Positions 15,425 to 22,119 of a stretch of 22,119 bases of DNA are shown piece after piece. A program made the translations under genes and the position numbers. Each line of letters starts with the position of its first letter. The first letter of the stretch is position 1. The stretch covers positions 1-22,119 of the forward strand of contig PKWK01000298.1 of assembly GCA_003133205.1 (NCBI GenBank), written 5' to 3'. Origin of the DNA: Granulicella sp. GTDB lineage: Bacteria; Acidobacteriota; Terriglobia; Terriglobales; Acidobacteriaceae. The notes under the pieces are model-generated. The model did no database searches. It was not told the origin of the DNA and saw nothing but the letters and a program-made list of their open reading frames with translations.

Positions 15425-17671
15425 TCACCACCCCAACCGCAACACAGGCAGCAGGCTCGAATAATCATCCGTCCACAATCGCAAGCCCGCCTGCCTTTGG
15501 ATCGGCGTCGCCGCAGCCGCCACGCCCGGCTTGTCAAAGTACCCCGCGTCCGCACTCACCAGCACCCACGTCGCGCGATACGCCCCTTCAGCCGGCACAT
15601 TCATACTCTCCACCACGCGCGCCTGCATCCCCTCCGCATCTGCCAGCCGCCCAATCTCCGGCGCGAGATTCAGGTACGAGTTCGACACGTGGAACGCCAC
15701 TACCCCACCCGGCGCAAGCTGCCTCCGATACACGTCCATCGCCTCGCGCGTCAGCAGATGCAGCGGAATCGCGTCGCCGGAAAACGCATCCACCACCAGC
15801 ACATCAAAACCCTGCGGAGCCTCGCGGCGCAACGCCGCACGCCCATCGCCATCCACAACAGTGATCGCCGCCGGCGAGTCATGCAGATACGTAAACAAAT
15901 TCCGCGCAATCGGCTCAACCAGCGGATTAATCTCGTAAAAGCGAAAGCGATCTCCCTCCCGTCCATACGCAGCCAGCGTTCCAGCGCCTAGCCCGATGAC
16001 GCCCACATTCCTCGCACGTCCCTCGCAGCAGTTCCGCAGCGCAACGCCAGCGCCCGAATCTCGCCCGTAGTACGTAGTCGGAACGCGCCTGCGCCCAGCG
16101 TCCGTCATCTGCATGCCATGCCGGATGCGCCCATTCATCAGCACGCGCACCGGCCCCGTCCCGGTCGAAGCGCTTCCATCCGCGTTCTTGCCTGCCACAG
16201 CGCCGCCCTGGTCATCGAAGTCCGCCGCCGTCACGCGCAGCGAGCCATAAAAATTCCTCGCCGTCATCAACGCATGCCGTTGAACCTCGACATGCAGCAG
16301 CACGGCAAGCCCCAGCAGCAGCACGCTGCCCGTACACCACAGCGTCCGCTGCGCCCAGCCATCGTCCCACGTCACAATTGCCGCCAGCACCGCCGTCACC
16401 GCGAACGCAATCGCCAGATCGTAATTCGCGCGGAAGATCATCGGACTCGCGATGCCCACAAAGAACGTCCCCGCCACGCCGCCCGCCGCAACCAGCAGAT
16501 AGAAGACCGTGCTCCGCTCGGTGCTCGCAGGCCTCAGCCGATAGACCTCCGCGTGGCAGAACCAGCACGCGACAAACACCTCCACAAGATAAAAAAGAAC
16601 GCCCAGCCCGACCGGCAAACTCGTATCCATCTTCGACAACGCATACCCCAGGCTCGCCAGCATCACCGCCATAAACCGCGCCACCACCCATCGCCGATAC
16701 AGCCCAGGCATCTCAAACGCCAGGATGAACGTCACCAGGTACGTCGCCAGTGGCAAAATCCAAAGCAGCGGAATCGCCGCAATGTCCTGGCTAAGATGGC
16801 TGGTTACCGCGCTCAACTGCATCGCCGCACCCATCGGCAGCAGAAACCACATCCACCTCTGCCCCGCCCCCACGCCGCCGACACTGTCATCCTGCCCCCC
16901 TCCTGGCTTGTCATTCTGAGCGGAGCGAAGAACCCCCGTATTTGGTGACGCCACAAATTCAGGTGCCCCATTCATGACGGCTTCATCGTCATGTGTGGGA
17001 TATTCGGTGGGTGCCCCATGTCTCGCTTCTGAGACATGGGTTCCACTGCCACCCCGCTCCTCACGCCGGCTCCGAACCCCCAGCCACCCACACATCACCG
17101 CGAACACCACGAACCCCACCGTCCACCACTCCCGCTGCATCGCCAGCGTCATGTGCGGCTCAACCACCAGCGGATACGCCGCCAGCGCCAGCAGCGACCC
17201 CGCATTCGACAGCGCAAACAACCGGTACGGCACCCCACCACCCTCGCGCCTTGCCCACCACACCTGCAGCAGCGGGCTGGTCGAACTCAGCATCAGGAAT
17301 GGCAGCCCAATCGTCACGCCCAGCATGCCAAAGATCGTCGACACCGGATCGTCCGACACCGAGGAACTGAACTCAACATCGATCCCCATTGACCTGACCA
17401 TGATCGAAAACGCCCACTGCATCACAAGCGCCGTCACAGCCGCCCCCAGCAGCAGCAGATGCACCCGCATCCTTCCCCGCCGCACCATCCAGTGCGCGTA
17501 CAGATACCCCAGCAGCAGCACCGCCTGAAAGAACACCAGGCACGTCACCCACACCGCGGACGATCCACCCAGCACCGGCAGCAATCGCTTCGCCGCCATC
17601 GGCTCCACCAGAAACAGCAGAAACGCCGAAAGAAACACTACTCCGCCATACACCACGCGCGAACGAGCCAT
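15425..17671 (-). CDS. Fused membrane / spermidine-synthase-like protein
   Basis: A 748-residue protein. The N-terminal part has about ten membrane helices, beginning FLSAFLLFLVEPMAAKRLLP and GGSSAVWVTCLVFFQ, the usual opening of 'fused MFS/spermidine synthase' proteins. The C-terminal 200 residues form an aminopropyltransferase/methyltransferase fold: VIGLGAGTLAAYG (about 557), acidic FYEINPLV, VVDGDGRAAL and VVDAFSGDAIPLHLL. Polyamine synthesis is not proven for such fusions. ATG 17671 is preferred because the family starts there; GTG 17728 would add an extra hydrophobic segment. Residues about 200-265, between two membrane helices, are low-complexity and encoded by palindromic repeats (16910-17040). 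The gene is divergent from the PL4 lyase gene. Confidence 0.88.
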   Translation of the reverse strand: MARSRVVYGGVVFLSAFLLFLVEPMAAKRLLPVLGGSSAVWVTCLVFFQAVLLLGYLYAHWMVRRGRMRVHLLLLGAAVTALVMQWAFSIMVRSMGIDVEFSSSVSDDPVSTIFGMLGVTIGLPFLMLSSTSPLLQVWWARREGGGVPYRLFALSNAGSLLALAAYPLVVEPHMTLAMQREWWTVGFVVFAVMCGWLGVRSRREERGGSGTHVSEARHGAPTEYPTHDDEAVMNGAPEFVASPNTGVLRSAQNDKPGGGQDDSVGGVGAGQRWMWFLLPMGAAMQLSAVTSHLSQDIAAIPLLWILPLATYLVTFILAFEMPGLYRRWVVARFMAVMLASLGYALSKMDTSLPVGLGVLFYLVEVFVACWFCHAEVYRLRPASTERSTVFYLLVAAGGVAGTFFVGIASPMIFRANYDLAIAFAVTAVLAAIVTWDDGWAQRTLWCTGSVLLLGLAVLLHVEVQRHALMTARNFYGSLRVTAADFDDQGGAVAGKNADGSASTGTGPVRVLMNGRIRHGMQMTDAGRRRVPTTYYGRDSGAGVALRNCCEGRARNVGVIGLGAGTLAAYGREGDRFRFYEINPLVEPIARNLFTYLHDSPAAITVVDGDGRAALRREAPQGFDVLVVDAFSGDAIPLHLLTREAMDVYRRQLAPGGVVAFHVSNSYLNLAPEIGRLADAEGMQARVVESMNVPAEGAYRATWVLVSADAGYFDKPGVAAAATPIQRQAGLRLWTDDYSSLLPVLRLGW
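16910..16933. repeat. TCATTCTGAGCGGAGCGAAGAA-type repeat inside a gene
   Basis: The minus-strand reading gives the peptide VLRSAQNDK. From memory this is a frequent translation of a dispersed repeat found between genes in Acidobacteriota; I could not verify copy number here. It lies in the linker of the membrane/spermidine-synthase-like protein, beside two further palindromes. Confidence 0.55.
16962..16999. repeat. GGTGCCCCATTCATG palindrome, copy A (in gene)
   Basis: Arms CCCATTCATGACG (16967-16979) and CGTCATGTGTGGG (16987-16999) pair over 13 bp with two mismatches. Its lead GGTGCCCCATTCATG-A-CGG recurs with one change at 19104-19122 in the PL4 gene. Here it is antisense to the coding strand. 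Confidence 0.8.
17009..17040. repeat. GGGTGCCCCATGTCTC palindrome, copy B (in gene)
   Basis: Arms CCCATGTCTC (17015-17024) and GAGACATGGG (17031-17040) pair perfectly over 10 bp around a 6-nt loop. It shares the GGTGCCCCAT lead with copies A and C and lies 10 bp after copy A in the same orientation. Confidence 0.8.
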
Positions 17672-17737
17672 AACAAGTGCAACCAGAATAGCCTCACCCA
17701 CCAACCTGAAGACCAGAGGAATCACCACTTCACCCCG

Positions 17738-17755
17738 ATTGGAAATAATTCCAAT
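17738..17755. promoter_or_regulatory. 18-bp palindrome, candidate operator between divergent genes
   Basis: ATTGGAA-ATAA-TTCCAAT is a perfect inverted repeat with 7-bp arms. It lies in the 151-bp gap between the divergent membrane/spermidine-synthase-like gene and the PL4 lyase gene, in otherwise GC-rich DNA. Size and symmetry suit a dimeric repressor or activator such as a LacI- or GntR-like protein. No regulator gene is adjacent, so the binding protein is unknown. Confidence 0.45.
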
Positions 17756-17822
17756 ACAAATCCCGCCCCCGCGTCTTTCCCTCGCGCCTCCGCGTCACCC
17801 ATACACACACTCTGGAGACACA

Positions 17823-20144
17823 ATGCCCGTCACCCCCCGCACCACCGCCCTGCTCGCAGCCGCCCTGCTCCTAACCTCCGCAATCACTCTCCCCGCACTT
17901 GCCGCTCCCGCACCCACCGCCGCCCCGCCCGTCACCGTCACCGACGACGGTCCGACCTACACCATGTTCAACGGCTACCTCACCGTCAAAGTGGACAAGA
18001 AGACCGGCGACCTCACCTCTGTCAAAACGCCCCACACCGTCACGCCCAACATCGAACTCATGGGCTATCTCTCCGGCCACCACGCCGGCTACTGGGAGCA
18101 GTCCCCCTCCCTCGCGCCCCGCCGCGAAGCCAAAATCACCATCGATCCCGCCACCGACAACGGAGCCCGCGCCGAAGTCTCCGTCAAGGGCTACTCCGAC
18201 GGCATCTCCATCCTCGGCCCGCACCCAACGGCTGCCGGCCAGGAAGGCGGCCTCATCGCCGACCTCGAAATCCGCTACACCCTCGAGCGAGGAGCCCACG
18301 GCCTCTACACCTACGCCATCTACACCCACCAGAACACCTACCCCGCAGGCTCGGTCGGCGAGTCGCGCTTCGGCTTCAAGCTCTCCGGCACCGTCTTCGA
18401 CTGGCTCTCCATCGACGACCAGCGCAACGCCCTCATGCCCACCGGCAAAGACTGGGACGCCGGCACTGACCTCAACATGAAGGAGTCCCGCCGCCTCACC
18501 ACCGGCATCTACAAAGGCCGCGCCGAGCACAAGTACGACTACTCCGCCGACCAGTCCAAAATCCCCGCCTTCGGATGGTCCTCCACCACTCAACACGTCG
18601 GCCTCTACCTCATCAACCCCTCCTTCGAGTACCTCTCCAGCGGCCCGCTCCACTTCGAACTCACCGGCCACATCGACGACGGCGATGGCGGCGACCCCAC
18701 CCTGCTCGACTACTGGCGCGGCACCCACTACGGCGGCTCCGTCCTCAACTTCGCCGCCAACGAGCCCTGGACCAAGGTCGTCGGCCCCATCTTCATCTAC
18801 GTCCCCACCGGAGCCGACCCCAAAACCCTCTTCACCGACGCAAAGAAGAAAGTAACGGTTGAACAATCGCGCTGGCCCTACACATTCTTAAAGGGCGATG
18901 GCGTCGACTACCCGCAAGCCTCCGAACGCACCACCATTAAAGGCCACATCAAACTCATCGACCCGCAAGCCCCCACCACAAAGTTCTCCAACCTCCTCGT
19001 AGGCCTCTCCTACCCCGACCAACCCGCAGCCGTCCTGCCCCGGCCCGTCATGCCCGTAGCCCCAAAACCCGGACCACCCACCTCCAACCTGGCCCCAACC
19101 CCGGGTGCCCCATTCATGCCGGAGTCTCATCCCGGCATGGGTGGGGTCGCGCCATCCTCCCGGCCAACCCTCGTCCTCACTTCCTACCAGCCTCCCGCCT
19201 CCACACCGTCCACCTCAACTCCGCCCGCAACCCCGCCCGACAACGGCGCCACCACCGACCACTCTCTCCGCCCCAACGGCCAGCGCCGCAACCGCGGCAC
19301 CTACGTCGCACCCCGCCCCACCGGAGCCGCCGCAGGAACCCGCCCCCCAGGTTTCGTCTTCCAACCCCAGCCCATCACCTGGCAGAACGATGCCAAGCAC
19401 TACGAATTCTGGACACACGGAGCCGCTGACGGCACCTTCACCATCCCCAACGTCCGCCCCGGCGTCTACCAACTCCACGCCATCGCCGACGGAGTCCTCG
19501 GCGCCTACGACGCCACCGCCAACGTCACCATCGCCCCCGGCCAGAAGACCCTCGACCTCGGCACCATCGAGTGGCATCCCACCCACTTCGGCCAGCAGAT
19601 CTTCCAGATCGGAACCCCGAACCGCTCCGCCAAAGAGTTCTACAAAGGCGACGATCACTGGCACTGGGGAATGTATATTGAATACGCGAAGTACTTCCCC
19701 AATGATGTTGATTTCACAGTAGGTAAATCCGATCCATCCAAGGACTGGTACATCTACCAGGTCCCCCACGACACCGACTTCAAACCAGACGGCCGCGACC
19801 AGGGACGCGCCACTCCCTGGACGATCCACTTCACCATGCCGCCCAACGCGCCTACCTCCGGCAAGGCCACCCTGCGCTTCGCCATCTCCGGCTCCGGAAC
19901 CCGCCAGCTAGGCATCGCCGTCAACGGCAAGGACGTAGGCCCCGACACCGACATCGGCGGCGGCGGCGCGTCCATGATCCGCGACGGCATCGAAGGCACC
20001 TGGGTCGAGCGCGACTTCAACTTCGACGCCACCCTCCTCCACACCGGAGCCAACATCATCGTCCTCACCGTCCCCGCCGGCGGCGTCGCCAACGGCATCT
20101 GCTACGACGTAGTCCGTCTGGAGGTCGCCCCGCCCACGCCATAA
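17823..20144 (+). CDS. Secreted rhamnogalacturonan lyase, PL4 family
   Basis: A 773-residue exported enzyme of polysaccharide lyase family 4, which cleaves the pectin backbone rhamnogalacturonan I by beta-elimination. A signal peptide (residues 1-30, ending LPALAAPAP) follows ATG 17823, with GGAG seven bases upstream. Residues about 40-350 form the catalytic beta-sandwich, with EHKYDYS (Lys237, candidate catalytic lysine by family position) and YWRGTHYGG. Residues about 365-580 are the fibronectin-like domain (RTTIKGHIKL ... FTIPNVRPGVYQLHAIADG), interrupted by a Pro/Thr/Ser-rich linker at about 410-510. Residues about 590-773 are the carbohydrate-binding-like domain (GQQIFQIGTPNRSAKEF). The linker includes a palindromic DNA repeat (copy C). 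Confidence 0.93.
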   Translation: MPVTPRTTALLAAALLLTSAITLPALAAPAPTAAPPVTVTDDGPTYTMFNGYLTVKVDKKTGDLTSVKTPHTVTPNIELMGYLSGHHAGYWEQSPSLAPRREAKITIDPATDNGARAEVSVKGYSDGISILGPHPTAAGQEGGLIADLEIRYTLERGAHGLYTYAIYTHQNTYPAGSVGESRFGFKLSGTVFDWLSIDDQRNALMPTGKDWDAGTDLNMKESRRLTTGIYKGRAEHKYDYSADQSKIPAFGWSSTTQHVGLYLINPSFEYLSSGPLHFELTGHIDDGDGGDPTLLDYWRGTHYGGSVLNFAANEPWTKVVGPIFIYVPTGADPKTLFTDAKKKVTVEQSRWPYTFLKGDGVDYPQASERTTIKGHIKLIDPQAPTTKFSNLLVGLSYPDQPAAVLPRPVMPVAPKPGPPTSNLAPTPGAPFMPESHPGMGGVAPSSRPTLVLTSYQPPASTPSTSTPPATPPDNGATTDHSLRPNGQRRNRGTYVAPRPTGAAAGTRPPGFVFQPQPITWQNDAKHYEFWTHGAADGTFTIPNVRPGVYQLHAIADGVLGAYDATANVTIAPGQKTLDLGTIEWHPTHFGQQIFQIGTPNRSAKEFYKGDDHWHWGMYIEYAKYFPNDVDFTVGKSDPSKDWYIYQVPHDTDFKPDGRDQGRATPWTIHFTMPPNAPTSGKATLRFAISGSGTRQLGIAVNGKDVGPDTDIGGGGASMIRDGIEGTWVERDFNFDATLLHTGANIIVLTVPAGGVANGICYDVVRLEVAPPTP
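19104..19145. repeat. GGTGCCCCATTCATG palindrome, copy C (in gene)
   Basis: Arms CCCATTCATGCCGG (19109-19122) and CCGGCATGGGTGGG (19132-19145) pair over 14 bp with two mismatches. The lead matches copy A at 16962, but here the gene is read on the same strand as the element, giving GAPFMPESHPGMGGVAP. It lies in the Pro-rich linker of the lyase. Confidence 0.8.
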
Positions 20145-20149
20145 ACTTT

Positions 20150-20179
20150 TGACAAGCCATCGGCAAACCTGTGACAAGC
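20150..20179 (+). promoter_or_regulatory. Direct repeat TGACAAGC upstream of the dioxygenase gene
   Basis: TGACAAGC occurs at 20150-20157 and 20172-20179, exactly 22 bp (two helical turns) apart, in the 68-bp gap after the lyase gene. The first copy overlaps TTGACA (20149-20154), a perfect -35 box, though no good -10 follows at 17 bp. It could be a regulator site or chance. Confidence 0.3.
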
Positions 20180-20212
20180 TGCGCCGTCCATTCTGGTAGA
20201 AATCTTTGCCAG

Positions 20213-21229
20213 ATGGCTTTCTTGAACGTACAGGCGATCGACACAGCCACCGGCGTGAAGCCGTTTCGGGAGCTGCGCGCGACCGAGCTTGACTCACGCA
20301 TCCTCGGCGAGCAGATCGGCGTCCACGGCTACGTGCTCATCCGCAACCTCCTGTTCCCAAAGGATCTCAACCGCCTGCTTACCGAGATCACGCAGATTGT
20401 CTCTACTGCCGGATGGCTCCAGCCCGACCGCGATCCCCTCGACCGAATCGCAAACGCCAGCGCAGCCTGCAACGATACCGACCCGACCTTCAAGCGCGTC
20501 AGCGATCAGGTCTTCAATCTCGAATCCTTCCACGCATTCCCGCACCATCCCGCTCTGTGCCAAACGATGGAACTCCTCGTAGGCCCCCACCTTCTGGTCC
20601 ACCCCAAGCCCATCCCTCGCCTCGTCTTTCCCAACGCCGAGCACTTCAGCCCCATAACGCATCAGGACCACCACGCCATCGCCGGAGATATCCAGACCTT
20701 CACCGCCTGGATGCCGCTTCACGACTGCACGACTAAACTTGGACCGCTGCAGATCCTCGCGGGCTCTCACCGCTACGGATTACAGAAGACACCGCCCGGC
20801 ACCGGCGTCATCCCCAGGAAAACGGCACGCGGAGACGCCTGGGTCGGCGGGCGAATCAACGCCGGCGACGTCCTCATCTTTCACAGCCTCACCGTGCATG
20901 CAGCCTCGCCGAACACCTCCACTCAGCTACGCGTCTCCCTGGATTGCAGATTCCAAAGCTACGACCGCCCAATCAACCCCGCAAACCTCGTGTTCCCTGG
21001 CTCCAGCACAAAGTCCTGGAAGTCCATCTACACCAATTGGCGCTACAATAAGTTAAAGTATTACTGGAAGGAACTTCCGCTTCAGTTCAAACCCTCCACG
21101 GCCGAGCTGGCCCACCTTGCCCAAACCGCGGAGTCCCCGGACATGCGTGCCCGATACGCCCGAATCCTCGCCCAGCTTGAGGCCCAGATGCCCGTGAATC
21201 CCGCACAACTCAACGGCACCTTCCAGTAG
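20213..21229 (+). CDS. Phytanoyl-CoA dioxygenase (PhyH) family protein
   Basis: A 338-residue Fe(II)/2-oxoglutarate-dependent oxygenase. The metal triad is visible: His150 and Asp152 in ITHQDHHA and His229 in SLTVHAASPN. Arg240 in TQLRVSLDCR is placed to bind 2-oxoglutarate. Other family blocks are VHGYVLIRNLL near the N-terminus and FTAWMPLHDCTTKLGPLQILAGSHR in the core. Substrates vary widely (lipids, natural products, small amines), so none is assigned. ATG 20213 (MAFLNVQ) is used; a GTG at 20171 in frame would add 14 residues of unlikely sequence. It follows the lyase gene by 68 bp on the same strand. Confidence 0.88.
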   Translation: MAFLNVQAIDTATGVKPFRELRATELDSRILGEQIGVHGYVLIRNLLFPKDLNRLLTEITQIVSTAGWLQPDRDPLDRIANASAACNDTDPTFKRVSDQVFNLESFHAFPHHPALCQTMELLVGPHLLVHPKPIPRLVFPNAEHFSPITHQDHHAIAGDIQTFTAWMPLHDCTTKLGPLQILAGSHRYGLQKTPPGTGVIPRKTARGDAWVGGRINAGDVLIFHSLTVHAASPNTSTQLRVSLDCRFQSYDRPINPANLVFPGSSTKSWKSIYTNWRYNKLKYYWKELPLQFKPSTAELAHLAQTAESPDMRARYARILAQLEAQMPVNPAQLNGTFQ

Positions 21230-21239
21230 CATCGTCTTC

Positions 21240-21686
21240 ATGTGCGCTCCCGAACGTGCACTCTGTTCGCTGCTCCTGTTCGCCGCCTGCGGCCTCAGCC
21301 TGGTTCGGCCCGCCTCCGCCCAGAACCCCACCCCCGAGGTCTGCCGCAACTGCGATAATCCCGTCTTCGCCTCCCGCAAAAGCCACTGGATCGACCTCAA
21401 GCCCGTGCAGTCCGCCCACTTCATCGTCTAGCGCACCGTGCTCGACACGCGCTATCAGGGACTGTGCTGGATCATCGGCGGCCTCGACCTCATGCAGTCC
21501 GGCCGCCCCATCTATCTCCCCTTCGAAGCCGCAAGCTGCGCCCTGGTCAACGTCTCCGCCTGGCGCGACGGCCCCTTCGACGCCGACCCCCTCAACATCG
21601 GATACAACAACGGTCCGCAGCCTCAACCCGCAACCACCCCCGCGAATCCAGATTCAGTTCCCTGGCAATCACTCCGGGTGAAGTGA
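21240..21686 (+). pseudogene. Secreted small protein interrupted by an in-frame TAG
   Basis: Not recognised. ATG 21240 opens a signal peptide (ALCSLLLFAACGLSLVRPASAQ) and a short mature part with VCRNCDNPVF (a CxxC pair) and SHWIDLKPVQSAHFIV. Codon 64 is TAG (21429-21431). The same frame continues at once for 83 codons after a spacer codon pair, with coding-like sequence (TRYQGLCWIIGGLDLMQSGR, SCALVNVSAWRDGPFDADP) to a TGA at 21684. The uninterrupted length would be 148 residues. A single C-to-T change (CAG to TAG) or a sequencing error explains it. Alternatively GTG 21438 could start a separate gene, but it has no ribosome site. Confidence 0.5.
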
Positions 21687-21782
21687 TTAGCCCGCAGCAA
21701 TCCGGTCCGTATCGCCCCTCACCTTGACACCCACCACACCTCTACCCGAAAGTGGTCAGCACATCTCTCGAGGCACTCTTCC

Positions 21783-22119
21783 ATGACCCGAATCGGCACG
21801 GCGCTCCTCGCCCTCCTCATCCTCTCCGCAGCAACCTCGCGCGCCCAGACCACGCCCGCCCCCAATCCCCATCCCTACACCCAGCTCTACGTCTTCGGCG
21901 ACAGCTACTCCGACTCCGGCTCCGGCTATCTCGACACCAACGGCCCCACCGCCGTCGCCTACCTCGCCCAGCGCCTCGGCATTCCCTTCACCTACTATGG
22001 CGACCCCACCTCCAAGGGCAAAGGCCTCAACTTCGCCATCAGCGGAGCCGGTTCCGGAGCGGGCGCAGGCCGCCGTTATCCCACCGGCGAGATGCTCAGC
22101 ATCGGCATGAAGAACCAGG
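21783..22119 (+). CDS. GDSL/SGNH-type secreted lipase-esterase, 5' part
   Basis: The gene runs off the window; 112 codons are visible. A signal peptide (MTRIGTALLALLILSAATSRAQ) is followed by the block I motif VFGDSYSDSG. Its Ser41 is the expected nucleophile, in the GDSxSDxG form of PF00657 enzymes. A block resembling the family's second segment follows (LNFAISGAGSGAG, with Gly and Asn positions). Members hydrolyse esters such as lipids or acetylated plant polysaccharides, which would suit the nearby pectin lyase, but the substrate is unproven. Blocks with the catalytic Asp and His are outside the window. The ribosome site is weak (GAGG, about 10 bases upstream). Confidence 0.85.
   Translation, partial: MTRIGTALLALLILSAATSRAQTTPAPNPHPYTQLYVFGDSYSDSGSGYLDTNGPTAVAYLAQRLGIPFTYYGDPTSKGKGLNFAISGAGSGAGAGRRYPTGEMLSIGMKNQ

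Noticed and set aside
17871..18866. 331-codon minus-strand frame opposite the PL4 lyase gene
   Set aside because: Gly/Val/Asp/Glu-rich low-complexity product typical of an antisense shadow; no family resemblance.

Overview
The window reads as chromosomal DNA of a GC-rich soil bacterium, most likely an Acidobacteriota (class Terriglobia; relatives such as Granulicella, Terriglobus or Edaphobacter). This is inferred from the dehydroquinase-shikimate dehydrogenase fusion, the mix of housekeeping and plant-polysaccharide genes, the GC-rich codon use and the short palindromic repeats with GGCTTTAGCC cores. No rRNA, tRNA, CRISPR array, transposase or phage gene was found.

Layout. 1-522 is the 3' end of a membrane pyrophosphatase gene (hppA), converging on a permease gene with a Cys/His metal-binding tail (892-2247, minus); the gap holds four hairpins. 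Next come a YjbQ-family gene and a compact 2-oxoglutarate dehydrogenase E1 gene (sucA), then an isoprenylcysteine-methyltransferase-like membrane gene. A minus-strand block (6225-9669) holds an MFS exporter, a Gfo/Idh/MocA oxidoreductase and a DUF6629-like membrane protein. A probably frameshifted zinc-motif gene lies near 9.9 kb. A PgeF/laccase-domain gene is divergent from a fused aroDE gene that ends in a histone-H1-like Ala/Lys tail.

13.2-15.2 kb (minus) holds a TPR membrane protein and a sigma-factor operon: ECF sigma, a small membrane protein typical of such operons, and a 56-residue ORF. 15.4-17.7 kb is a fused membrane/spermidine-synthase-like gene, divergent from a secreted PL4 rhamnogalacturonan lyase gene; an 18-bp palindrome sits between them. 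After these come a PhyH-family dioxygenase gene, a secreted-protein gene broken by an in-frame TAG, and the 5' part of a GDSL hydrolase gene.

The strongest unexplained signal is at the DNA level. One two-hairpin repeat (GGCTTTAGCC type) sits in two convergent intergenic gaps. A second palindrome family (GGTGCCCCATTCATG type) lies inside two coding sequences, read antisense in one and sense in the other, both times in a linker between folded parts. Short mobile palindromes appear to have been absorbed into protein linkers. I see no clear new defence or biosynthetic system.
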